Source of the DNA: Ananas comosus | Taxonomy: Eukaryota > Streptophyta > Magnoliopsida > Poales > Bromeliaceae | DNA: 64,000 nt | Assembly: GCF_001540865.1 (NCBI RefSeq) | Contig: NC_033642.1 | Coordinates: 2,196,421-2,260,420, forward strand | Direction: 5' to 3' | In this document: positions 1-10,268 of the stretch, one piece after another | Numbering within the stretch: position 1 is the stretch's first letter | Layout of the letters: every line of letters begins with the position of its first letter | The notes under the pieces: generated by a model | Told to the model about the DNA's origin: nothing | The model's input: only the letters and a program-made list of their open reading frames with translations | The model's database searches: none | Translations under genes and position numbers: made by a program

Positions 1-27
1 TATAACTTGAACCAAACGCGCCCTTAG
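1..27. mobile_element. End of a MITE-like element (rest outside window)
   Basis: The window opens with ACCAAACGCGCCCTTA, the kind of terminus common on plant hAT/PIF MITEs that end in CAAACG-CGCCC. The other end and the target duplication lie outside the window, so the family cannot be fixed. Confidence 0.3.
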
Positions 28-544
28 AAGCACAGTGGCGTCCAGCTTCTAAGTTGTATTCGATGATAGAACATCTGAATGGACAATCAGTTTCGTTATA
101 TATATATGATCTACACTATTGAAAGTATCTAGAAACCAAATCTTATAATTTTTTCCGCTTTCATACTTATACCTAAAATGGTATTTGGATACAAGTGAGC
201 GGATAAGGTTTCGTTTGGGATTGCGGTGAAAAAGTAAGGTTAAAAAAAATATTTCTTTTGTTTTCATATGTAATATTGCGTTTCGCATATCGCAATGGAT
301 CGGTAATAATATATTTTCTACGGTCCTGTCGGAAAACGGAGAAACATATTTCTATATACTTTTACTCCAACTCCATTTTATCTAATAATGTTAAATAAAT
401 TTTAATACCAAACTAGGTCTAGAAGCTTATTCTCCCACTTAATTATTCCCCAACCAAACACAAACACTCTCTTTTTTGTGTTTCCAAGAGTATTCTACAG
501 AGTAGGAGAAAATTGGAAACCAAATGGAGATCGAATCATAGAAT
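28..544. other. AT-rich intergenic DNA, nothing recognised
   Basis: No coding sequence or clear repeat is visible. Short open frames here show no known motif and no coding-like composition. Confidence 0.5.
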
Positions 545-835
545 GCCACGCAATCTTTGGTTTAGACTCTGGGCCGGGGCACTTTTGTAGACCGAACCGG
601 ACCGGAGCGGAGAAAACCGGCCCGGGTTGGGTCGACCGAACACGCGGTTTTCTCCGGGTGGGCGCGTGGGCCGCGTCGTACGCGGTGCCATGGAAATGAT
701 GGTGACCGCCCCTTTCGGCGCAGCGCGCATACGAGTTCCTATGCGGAACGCAGGATCCACCGTTCGCTGCGGATCGTCCTACCCACGTGGCGGCCATCGG
801 TGCGTGTACGCAGAGGGGTAACTGGTCGTTTCCCT
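545..835. other. GC-rich island
   Basis: About 290 bp of GC- and CpG-rich DNA sits abruptly inside AT-rich sequence. It has a CACGTG core (CCCACGTGGC near 781-790), a G-box-like motif. Overlapping frames are open on both strands, as expected from GC-rich sequence with few stops, and no protein family is recognised. It could be a promoter or first-exon remnant or a TE fragment. Confidence 0.35.
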
Positions 836-1620
836 CTCTCCTACTTTGAATGTAAAACTATTATTTTATTTTTTAAAAATTTATTTAATTTATTTTATTA
901 TTTAAGGCCATAGATTTTCAATATATGTAATTTTTTATTCATAAACTCTTTAGATGTTACTGATTAAACATATATTGGTTAGATTTTAATTTTGTAATAT
1001 TAGTTAACAAAAAATTGGATTTTAAATTTGAAATTTTTATTGTAGATTTCTATAGACGTCGTACACAATGTTCATTTTTTAGAGAAAAATAGTATGCATC
1101 AAGAAAATATTATTTAAAAATATAAAATAATTAGATTTTAAATTTAAAATTTTAAATACTAATTATTATTATTTTTTTCATTTAAATTAAGAGCAGTGGG
1201 TCAAAATGTCCTTGTACAACTTTTGGAGGCAGTAATTGCTCCACGTAGCTTCACGCGATTTTAAGGTTACAGCTGTATTCTGTCGAAGGACGACGTCTGG
1301 CCACTATAAATTTAAATATAATATTAAATTTAAATATAATATTAAATTTTAACCATTAAATCAGCATTGTTTATCATTTACATTCGTTAGATTATACTAT
1401 TCAACCAACCACCCACTCAACCCTAGGGGGCTCACATCATCTTAACCACATATTTTTTAATCAAAAGGCTAAAAACATACAAGTACCAAAGTCTTGATTC
1501 TTTTAAAAGTATAGTAGCTCAATTCTAATATGTATATAAAAATTTAATATTATATTTAAATTTATATTTTCAAATTTTAAATTTAATATAATATATTTTG
1601 AAATATTGAAAGAGAAATAA
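836..1620. other. AT-rich intergenic DNA
   Basis: Low-complexity A/T-rich sequence with short repeated words such as AAATTTAAATATAATATT near 1309-1346. No gene is seen. Confidence 0.6.
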
Positions 1621-1802
1621 TTATTTCGGCTTCAGATTTTCGGGTTCGGATTCGGGTTTCGAATTTTTGGTCGGTTTCAGATTTGGATATGGATTTTTAA
1701 AATTCGTCGGATTCGGGTTCGGATTCGGATTTCAGGTTTGGAGTCGAGTTTGGGTTCGTGATTTTGAAAATTTGCCCTGAATCCGATCCGTTGACATCTC
1801 TA
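1621..1802. mobile_element. Truncated hAT-type non-autonomous element
   Basis: A run of degenerate TTCGGATTCGGG motifs ends at 1788-1802 with the complement of TAGAGATGTCAACGG. Such TAGAGATG/TAGGGATG ends bound non-autonomous hAT elements in plants, and a complete relative lies at 46744-47321. The left terminus and a target duplication were not found, so this copy appears truncated. Confidence 0.5.
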
Positions 1803-1865
1803 GACTCAAATTGGAATTACTATTATTATTATGAGTAATGCTAGAGGTACATCTCACCCATCCAA

Positions 1866-2194
1866 TACCACCTTTGTGGTTTTGCAGTTTCTCACTTTAG
1901 TACCATGTGGTTTAAAATGTATTACTTTCGTACCTTGTGATTTTATTTTTCTTTTTTTGTTATTCTCTTTCACTAAATTTTTTCGTTAAATCGGTGACAA
2001 AGTTAAAACTAAATAATACTAACGTGAATATTCGATAAATTATAAATGGGGTATCTGAAGTATTTTATATATGATTTAACGAAAGGTTAACAAATGGGCT
2101 GACGAAAAGAGAAAAATGAAATCATAGATACTAAATTAATATATTTTAAACCACAGAGTACTAAAGTGAAAGAGTACGAAACCACGGGGTGGTA
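1866..2194. mobile_element. MITE with long terminal inverted repeats
   Basis: The element starts TACCACC and ends GGTGGTA. Its ends are inverted copies over roughly 80 bp: the CACTTTAGTACC and GTGGTTTAAAATGTA blocks on the left recur complemented on the right. The middle is unique AT-rich sequence. A target duplication is not obvious, so the superfamily is not assigned. Confidence 0.65.
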
Positions 2195-2661
2195 TTTGAA
2201 GTTTACCCATAATAATATAAAAATGCTAATTGTACACTCCAAGTCTCCAATCAGAATCCACAAATTACTCCTCACCCATCTAACGGGTAAAAATTATTCA
2301 CTAGTCACATCTAGTGACCGGTGAAAATACGCCATCTATTAGATGGATTGGATGTAAGATATACATCCCGATCGATTAGAGTGTATGAGTAGTATTGCAG
2401 TAGAAACTTCCTCAATTATAGGCCATTTTGAAATAGTCGCCTCAATTTTTACTTTTTTGATTGAAATTATCTCAAACTTTTGCTTGTTAAAGTTAAAAAT
2501 TTTGTCAAATTTATTGACTATATTAGTTAGTAATTATTAAATGAACTAATTTTGTTTATTAAAGAAATATATTAAAGATGCTAAATTTGACGAAATCATC
2601 AATAAATTTATTTTTTAAACTTTTAAAATAAAATTTACCTATTCTTAATAGATTAGAAATT
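2195..2661. other. AT-rich DNA with small inverted repeats
   Basis: Contains the inverted repeat TCACTAG/CTAGTGA near 2299-2318 and CCATCT/AGATGG near 2331-2345. No gene is seen. Confidence 0.5.
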
Positions 2662-2688
2662 GGGGGGGGGGGGGGGGGGAGGGATTCN
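2662..2688. repeat. Poly-G tract (18 G) and unknown base N at a probable join
   Basis: Eighteen consecutive G (2662-2679) are followed by AGGGATTC and a single N at 2688. Homology to the other palindrome arm stops exactly at this N. This is most simply a contig join or unresolved base, not biology. Confidence 0.75.
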
Positions 2689-3150
2689 TCCGCCCCGCCA
2701 ACTAATATTTTTTATAAAATTATAATATTATTAATATTTTGTAAAATATAAATTAATAATTTTTAATAATATTATATATATAATTTAACAATATTAATTA
2801 TAAAAATAAAAAATATCAATCACAATTCAAAACAAAATTTAAAAATTTCAAATACATTAGAAATGAGAGTACTAATTTATTTGCATTTTGAACTTTTTTT
2901 TATAAATACATTATTTTTTAAGAATATATTTTTTAAATATAAATGATTTTCGGGGCGGATTCGGGGCGGATCATGGCGGGGCGGATTCGAGGCGGGTCAA
3001 AATTTCTCCCGTTTCCTGCCCCGAATCCGTCTCGGATCATAAAATTTACCCCGCTTCCTGTCCCGAATCCGTTTATTTTCTCCCATTTACTATCCCGTCG
3101 GGACGGATCGGGGCGGGAGCTCCACCAACCCGGATCCGTTTGCATCCCTA
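2689..3150 (-). mobile_element. hAT-type MITE, left-arm copy, cut at the N
   Basis: Left-arm copy of the complete element at 46744-47321. The inner terminus CCGTTTGCATCCCTA is at 3136-3150, followed by the duplication copy GCTACGGG. The outer part is missing because homology stops at the N. It keeps a 42-bp block of the degenerate CCCGAATCCG repeat that the right copy lacks. Confidence 0.8.
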
Positions 3151-3409
3151 GCTACGGGAATGTTTGTTTCATCGAAACCGAACTTTGGGTTGAAGTGGAG
3201 TTCGATGAAAACTACTTCTCCGCTGTTTGTTTTGTAGTTATGGAAATGAAGTTATTAGTTCTGCTGTTTGTTTGGTAGGAAATGTATGATGTAAAATATA
3301 ATTTATATATAAATAATAAATAATTTAATAAATAAAAATAATATAATTATACTTTTATGTAATTAATTTAATTAAAACAGCTAAATTATTTTTTTATACA
3401 TAAATTTGT

Positions 3410-3781
3410 TTGAATAAAAAAAAATGAAATAAAAAAAATAAAAAAAAGGAAAGAGAAAAAAAGAGGAAAAAATGTAAAATTTGAAAAAAATATCCCACTT
3501 CAAAAAAAAGAAAGGGAAGAAAAGATACTAAAAAAACAAAAAGAAAAAAATTTCATACCTTAATCAAGGTACCATTCCTTTTCAAAAAAAAATTTGAATA
3601 GTTTCTAAAAAAAACACAAGCCATTAGAGGCTTAATATAAGGAGGCCTCTGAATAAAAAAGGGGGAGATCCAAAAAAGAGAACCAAAAGCAGGAAGAAAA
3701 AAAAAGAACAGAAGAAAGAAAAAAAAAGGTGAGAAACAAAAAAAAGGAGAGCTTATACTCTCCTCTCTCTCTCTCTCTCTC

Positions 3782-3814
<33 letters not shown>
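3410..3814 (+). repeat. Polypurine stretch and (CT)n microsatellite
   Basis: Positions about 3410-3760 are almost only A and G. They are followed by a CT microsatellite at 3769-3814 with one CTCACT interruption. It lies just upstream of the gag fragment and may be part of a retrotransposon leader. Open frames across it encode only low-complexity Arg/Glu or Leu/Ser runs and are not genes. Confidence 0.8.
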
Positions 3815-3818
<4 letters not shown>

Positions 3819-3871
3819 ATCCGGAGAAACAAAGAGGAAGCTCCAAAAGGTTGACTATCCATACAGTAAGG

Positions 3872-4780
3872 ATGGTCAATCATACAGAAGAAGATAATGA
3901 TGATGGTAATCCAACGCTGAGGGAGATAGCTACAAGAGCTGCTCTCCTGCGCAAAGGGAAGAAGGCCCCTGAAACAAGAAGGGGCGGTTCTTCTCAAGGG
4001 ATAGGAGAACACCCCAACACGGACTTACCCCAACATCCTAATACTGACTTACCTCTTGACCCGTTTAATATAGAGGAGAATGAAGAGGAACCCGCTTTTC
4101 TCCCCCGGGATCCTAAAGATCTCCTAATTGATTCAATGAGAAAGAAGCTGGAGGAAAAGGACAAGGACATATCAAATCTACATAGAAAGTTAGACGAAGT
4201 CTTGGAAATGTTCAGCAACATGCAAACGCACATGGGAGTGCAATTACGCAATCCTGAAGTTCAAGCTATACCACCGACCTTGAACTTGTCCACACCATCA
4301 ACCGAAGAAAATCGGACGAATCAGTTGGCTACAACACCTCGCATCCAGAAAGATACTCACAACATGACCAGAGATGAAATATCAGAACTCATTGCTCTTC
4401 AATTAAAAAAGTCAATGGCAGGGTCAATACACAAACAGAAAGGAAGGGGGCATCCGTATCCCGTGGAATATGATGATATACTCTTCCCTTTAGGGTATGT
4501 TATCCCCAAATTCAAACAGTTTAATGGAGTGGGCAATTCGGACCAACATTTGGCACATTTCAAAGCCACGTGTGGTAACACCGGAGGCAACAGTGCATTA
4601 TTGTTGCGCCAGTTCCCTCAGAGCTTGACCGGGATAGCTTTTGATTGGTATTATTCTCTCGAAGATGACTCAATCAAAACTTGGAATGAAATGAAGAATG
4701 CTTTTCGAACGAAATTCGCTACAGTTAGCGATAGAATTTCAATAGCCGACCTAGCAGCGACTAATACACCAAACCCATGA
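3872..4780 (+). pseudogene. Ty3/gypsy retrotransposon gag fragment
   Basis: A plant Ty3/gypsy Gag N-terminal fragment of about 300 residues. Gag forms the retrotransposon particle. The N-terminal part is charged, with a coiled-coil-like Lys/Glu segment near residues 90-115. The retrotransposon gag domain follows near residues 210-300 (LFPLGYVIPKFKQFNG, then LTGIAFDWYYSL). The frame also reads upstream to 3851 through a TTG, but the first ATG is at 3872. After SIADLA the frame runs into a 45-bp tandem repeat and stops, so the C-terminal gag, the zinc knuckle and pol are absent. The remnant pol in this arm lies on the opposite strand, so this is not an intact element. It sits in a GlyRS intron. 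Confidence 0.85.
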
Positions 4781-4945
4781 ACCATATCCAAGTTCATGAA
4801 CCAAATCCATACACCAAATCCATGAACCATATCCAAGTTCATGAACCAAATTCATACACCAAACCCATGAACCATATCAAAGTTCATGAACCAAATCTCA
4901 TGAGCCAATACTCAAATCTCATGAACCAATACCCAAATCTCATCG
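4777..4945 (+). repeat. 45-bp tandem repeat at the gag breakpoint
   Basis: Units start at 4777, 4822 and 4867 (third partial), beginning ATGAACCATATCCAAGTTC. They are followed by a shorter repeat of the AAATCTCATGAACCAATA type. The 45-bp period keeps a frame and translates as 15-residue repeats starting MNHIQVHEPN, but this frame (4777-5175) continues into non-coding hairpin repeats and is probably not a gene. Confidence 0.85.
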
Positions 4946-4960
4946 TGAACTTTTTTTTTA

Positions 4961-5503
4961 CTCTGGCACATATACCTAGAGTAAAAATTAAATATCGACT
5001 ACCCCTAATACATATACTTAGGGCTAAGTCAATTGGCTTAGCACATATAACTAAGGCAAAACATCTCCAAATCGACAGAGTTCTAAGTCATATACTTAGA
5101 ATTCAGTTAAGTGATATCAAGTTTATTCGAACTCTAACATATATACTAGCCCTAGCACATATACCTAAGGTCTAGTCAGCCTTTCGCTCTAGCACATATA
5201 CCTAGAGTGGAAGTCAAACCATGGTCGACTAACCCTAACCCATATACTTAGGGTCTAGTCAGCCTTTTGTTCTAGCATATATACCTAGAGTCGAAGTCAA
5301 GCCATGTTCGACTAACCCTAATACATATACTTAGGGTCTAGTCAGTCTTTTGCTCTAGCACATATACCTAGAGTGGAAGTCAAACCATGCTCGACTAACC
5401 CTAACACATATACTTAGGGTCTAGTCAGTCTTTTGCTCTAGCACATATACCTAGAGTGGAAGTCAAACCGTGCTCGACTAGTCCTAACCCATATACTTAG
5501 GGT
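4961..5503 (+). repeat. Tandem hairpin array, left arm (four 83-bp units plus degenerate units)
   Basis: About 14 short inverted repeats in a row, each with a roughly 9-nt loop of the form NNCATATAC. Stems differ between hairpins yet remain complementary within each: CTCTAG/CTAGAG, CCCTAA/TTAGGG, CTTAG/CTAAG, TTCTAAG/CTTAGAA. Positions 5172-5503 are four 83-bp units of two hairpins each. 4961-5171 holds older, diverged hairpins. The array separates a plus-strand gag fragment from a minus-strand pol fragment and truncates both. No known function is recognised. Confidence 0.85.
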
Positions 5504-7623
5504 CCAAATATACAAATTTGGCCATTCTTCTTCTTGACCGGGACAATACTAGCGATCCAGTTAGCATATTTCTCTTCCCTTATAAAGCCTGCCTCAATGA
5601 GCTTTTTGGTTTCCACAATTATTTGCTCTTCCAGATCCACCCTCATCCTTCTAGGAGCTTGTTTGACTGGATGAGCTTGAGTGTCTATAGCTAGCTTGTG
5701 AACAGCCACTTCTGGATTAAGGCCTGGCATTTCTTTATAGCTCCACGCGAAGCAATCTTTAAATTCTGTTAGCAATGCCTTTAGCTTCTCTTATTCTTCT
5801 TCTGGAAGCAATGCACTTATATAAGTGGGTTTGGGATCTTCTTCCGTTCCCAAATTTATCTCGAGAAGTTCATCTACAGTTGCTTGTGCCCCATCTTCAA
5901 GCTCTTGAGGTGCATCTTTTGGTTCAAGAGATTTTTGTTCATCGACCAAATGTTCAGCGATATCCTCATTTGCATTGATCATATTACAGGTATAGATATC
6001 TTGATAAGCGGAACTTCTGTAATATCCTAAGCCTCTGGTATTGCTAGATTTGCCATTTGGGAGTATGGATCTTCTTTGCGGTGGATTCTACATTCGTTGG
6101 AAGAATTTGTGATTGGCCCAGGACCTCTTTGTGGGGCAACCTAACTTGTGTATCATCCTTTTTAAGCTAGCTGAAAAATAATTTGGAATTTCTATATCCT
6201 CGTATATATCATCATCATAATCCTCCGATCTAATAACATCAGTAGATTTTTGATTGTCTGATTTATAAAAAAGAATTCCTCTTTTTACTGTTCTCCTTCC
6301 TTCAACATCTTCTATCTTTGGTGGGACAAAGAAGGTTTTTAAATGGTCTACAACAGAAACCTGTCTTGCAGGAATAAGTCTGTGGCATTCTTCAGGAACC
6401 TTGAGAATTGTCAATGTATCTTCCACCAGGTCAGAGGCTTTTGCAATTATTCTATCAGCCCTGACATAAGCTGTAAAGTGATGTTCGTCTTCTGACGAGT
6501 TTTCAACTTCGAGGGTATTCCAATTGTTTGAAAGAAGCTTCATAGCCCAACATAACTCATCTTCATCGAGATCGAAGCTATCTGAGTCGCTTCCAAAATG
6601 CGGCACTGTTGATTCCCTCTTAATTTTATCTGCAAGTTTCTTCTTTTTAGAGGATTGTTCCCTCGATATGCTATGATTTTCTTCCATGTCTTCTGATTCT
6701 ATAAAATATTTTGCATCTTCATATCGAATTTCGTGAACTCCAAATGGTCGAATATCGCCATCAATTCTATATTCCTCCCCATCTTTTATATATTTCAGGC
6801 ACTGATGAAGGGTAGACGGAACTATGTGATATTTATGCAACCAAGGCCTTCCTAACAATGCCTTATAGGAAGTATCTGCATTGATAACATAAAATTTTGC
6901 CTCAGTTTGCAACTTTCCAAATCTTATCGGGAGGGTAATAGATCCGAGGGCCTTTTGACTGTGTTGGTTGAACCCTTGAATTACGACTTTTTCTGAGTTT
7001 AAATAGCCGACATCCATTGCCAGACTCTTTAGGGTTCTTAAAGTCATTAAGTTCACAGAAGATCCAGGGTCAATTAAAATGCGGTTCATCTTTTCTCCGT
7101 CACTTGTGCCGGTCACATATAACGGTCGATTATGATGTGTTGTCCCCATTAATAAATCCTTTTCTGTAAAGGTGATATTGGCGGTGTGGACGAGGTATAA
7201 CGCCTCCTTCATGCTTGTTTCGGTGAAATATGCATGGAAGGGCTCAGGATTTTGGAGAGCATAGATCAACACTTCTCTGAGTTCTTTAGACATCATGAGG
7301 GCGTCATAAACACTCAGAAGTGCTGGTACTTTTCGTAAATGAGAGAGTACATTATACTCTATTCTTGTCAGCTTTGCTTGATTTGAAGAAGTTGGAAGTT
7401 CTTTGTTGACTAGAGCTTCTCTATCTCTCTCCTTTTGAACTGGCTCTTGCCTTTCTGGTAGCACTTTTCCATATCTTAATTTTATTTGTAGGGCATCTTT
7501 TTCATCATTCTCCGAATCAGTATTGATGTCGACTGCCCTACAAGTCTCGTTTCGAGTTTTCTTTGAGCTCTCGCCTACTTGAGAGCGGAGCATATCTATT
7601 ATCGTCCTTGTCTGGGAGCTCAT
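5497..7623 (-). pseudogene. Ty3/gypsy pol fragment: protease and start of reverse transcriptase
   Basis: One minus-strand reading frame with two in-frame stops (complements at 6088-6090 and 5791-5793). Read 5' to 3' it has an acidic linker and a retropepsin-like aspartic protease (LIDPGSS near residues 186-192 counting from 7632, where DSG or DGG is more usual; GRPWLH near 261-266). It then has the N-terminal lead-in of reverse transcriptase (FAWSYKEMPGL, then VPVKKKNGQI). The frame breaks where the RT core would begin, at the hairpin array, so the YxDD box, RNase H and integrase are absent. The first ATG is at 7623, but this is an internal polyprotein piece. It is non-functional. Confidence 0.85.
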
Positions 7624-9095
7624 ATTTTTCACTGCAGTAGCAACACAATCTTAATCGAGGGTTTCTTAACACCGAAAGTGTGGGGTAATTAACAACAGAT
7701 TCTTGAGTCCGTTGGAAGCCATGAACCTATAATCCTGATTTCAAAATAAAACATAAACAAATTCAACCTCTACCATGAATGACCACTCACCTTAGAAACA
7801 CCCTACGGCGGGGCCGGTTCGTTCGCGGCAGACAAAATTATAGTAACACAACAATAAAATTATAAAGTTAAAAAATATTAATACTTAATTAATCAATTTT
7901 TATTATATTTTAATTATACAAACTAAGTAAAAAATATTAAAACTTAACTAATCAAATTTTATCATATTTTATATATGCCAAATGAATAAAAGAATAATTA
8001 GTACCATAATTAAATATATTTAAATATAACTATCTTTACCTAGTATATTATTTTATTATTTTTTCTTCACCTCCGTTCACCGTAATTGACTTCGGCCGAT
8101 GGGCCGTTTCAGGTTAACTGGAGTTTCGACCGTAACTTTTTTACGGTGAACCAAACAACGGAAGTAGTCAGTTTTTATCGAAAATCACTTCCACCCTCCC
8201 ACTTTCACCCCACTTCCATGCAAACAAACGAGCCCTAGGCGTCATGAACAAAGATACAAGACACGGGACACGACACGACTCGAACATGGCAAGGGACACC
8301 GCTAAGAAAAATTAATAAAATTTTTATTGCTAGTTCATATATCTTAAGAAAAAAATTCTCTACCATACATAATTTATTATCCAAAAATAATAATATGCAT
8401 TTATCAAAAAGCTAAAATATTTATCATCTTTCATTATATATGCATAAAAGAAAGTAAAATAAAAAATATATATTTCTTCTATGAGATGCGCTATGAACCC
8501 GCATCGAACGTGCGTCCATGGCGTGTCCACATCGAACACGAGTCGACACGGACACGCACTTGTCCGACACAGACATGCGAGGCTTACAGAAGTGTCTATG
8601 ATACATAGGTTTAGCGATCTCTTTTCTGAGGTGTTGGAACCCATGTTTTAAAACCCATTTAGAAAACGTTACCGGCTTGGGGTTTTAAAACCCATTTAGA
8701 AACGGACTTTCCATCCTTTAGCACAAAGCGACCGTTTATTTATTGCTATATGGCGGCCGCCATGGCTGCCAGCCTCCAATCCACCATGGAGAGCTTTTAT
8801 CTAGAAAGCGTGGCACCAAGACTGCAAATCTGCCATGGTGGCCTGATGGTGGCTAATGTAGAACATTGGTTACAACAACCATAAAATGATCATTAAAGAA
8901 TGTATTTTCAACTAGATACTATTTTCTGTAGATTGGAAGTTTTTGCACAGGTTAGAACTAGACGGTACCATACATACCCAAGTTAGCAATTATTGAACAG
9001 AATATATTGAACAACAGGTTTTAAAAAAACAAGCACATCTAATTGATTGAAATATATTTAAAAAATAAACATAAAATTTTAAACATGTGCTTTAC
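7624..9095. mobile_element. Intronic TE remnants (MITE-like fragments, short repeats)
   Basis: 8221-8235 ends ACAAACGAGCCCTA, the complement of the GGGCTCGTTTGTTTG end of plant MITEs. 8250-8600 contains GTGTCC/GGACAC-rich sequence typical of another small repeat. A roughly 20-bp direct repeat beginning TTTTAAAACCCATTT occurs near 8646 and 8683. 8750-8870 holds CCATGG-rich inverted motifs ending near GAACATTGGTT. No gene is seen. Confidence 0.4.
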
Positions 9096-9304
9096 CTCCA
9101 AATTATTATTGATATCCTTGCCACGGATGATTCTTGTTGGCCGTGAATACACTTCAACTACTTTTGGAAACAGTTCGGTTCTGGATAAGGCTTCCATCTG
9201 CACTTGACAAAGATGATTACTAAAAGCCATTCTTTCAGTTTCAGGGTAACTAGAATAACGAAACCATACCAGTTTGATAGGCACTTTAAACTTGCACTTC
9301 ACAG

Positions 9305-9351
9305 GAATGCTCTAGTATAGATATGATCAATGCTCTAGTATAGATATGATC
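9305..9351 (+). repeat. Two-copy 23-bp tandem repeat
   Basis: The unit AATGCTCTAGTATAGATATG plus ATC is present twice in tandem in the intron just upstream (gene sense) of the 13th exon, and is mirrored in the right arm. Confidence 0.8.
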
Positions 9352-9942
9352 ACACAATCAACGAATACTCTATAATGTCATATTTATATCATTATCATGC
9401 TAAACCAACAACTATGTTTTGTCCCTATTATTGAGGAATACAACTCTACGCAAACTTAGTTAAATGCAGCTGCAAGATGTTATCTGCTCTTGGACAAATA
9501 ATTACCAAGATATCAGCAGTATTGGATTAATTATCCCATACTTAGTTGAAGTTGAAGCATTCCATATTATCTCGTACTTAGTCGAAGTCTCAAGCATTCT
9601 ACAGACACCAAATATGGATATTCAAATCCTTGGCATACAATTTCATTTCTATAATAGTTAATAATATTACATTTCCTTTTGCATCTACTTTTGACTAACA
9701 ATTCTCCTCAGGGGATTTTAGCTCTCGCTGCATGTGTGTATTTGGTGTATGACTGTGCTGACATACACATGTACAGACACAGATACATGCACTATATACA
9801 CATGCAAACATTAAAAAAAATAAATGTTAAACTAGCAATCTTTTATGAACACACCTCTTTCTAAACTATTTTACTTGAATATAATACGTTGCCTCCAGTA
9901 GATTATCCAATGGAACCTTTTATATGTCAATCCTCTGAGGTC

Positions 9943-10268
9943 CAAGGATTTAAATGCCGTAGCACGGGGTCGTGCCGAAAACTTGCCGATACAGTATGGC
10001 ATGGTGCATGCTGTGCCATGCCGTTGTGTGTCGGTCACAAATAATACATATGTGGCGATATATAATGGCATGAAATATTTATTTTCTTTAGCAATAAAAT
10101 ATTTTAATTGATTATTTTATATCTTTATCAAATCTTTTGAACTTTATTGAAAAAATTACTTGCTAATTTAAAGAAAAAAGAGTTTTGAGTTGTGCCATCG
10201 TGCCAATACCTTATTGGCCCAATACGGCACATAAATACGACCAATGCTGATGGGCACTTAAATCCTTA
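9943..10268. mobile_element. hAT-type MITE, CAAGGATTTAA family (copy 1, left arm)
   Basis: 326-bp element. It begins CAAGGATTTAAATGCCG and ends in the imperfect complement GGGCACTTAAATCCTTA, with GTGCC/GGCAC-rich subterminal regions and an AT-rich core. It is flanked by CTGAGGTC (9935-9942) and CTTAGGTC (10269-10276), an 8-bp target duplication with one mismatch. There is no coding capacity. It lies in a GlyRS intron. Confidence 0.85.

Noticed and set aside
1..2688. Missing last three GlyRS exons in the left flank (minus strand)
   Set aside because: No frame in this region resembles the C-terminal exons found at 49822-51656.
3553..4012. ORFs with long Arg-Glu repeats
   Set aside because: They are translations of the (CT)n microsatellite and the polypurine tract.
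4961..5503. CRISPR-like array (regular repeats of 83 bp)
   Set aside because: The units are directly adjacent with no unique spacers, the genome is eukaryotic, and each unit is itself a pair of hairpins.
4998..5503. Interstitial telomeric repeat (CCCTAA/TTAGGG words)
   Set aside because: The words are single stems of hairpins separated by CATATAC loops, not tandem TTTAGGG, and other hairpins have unrelated stems.
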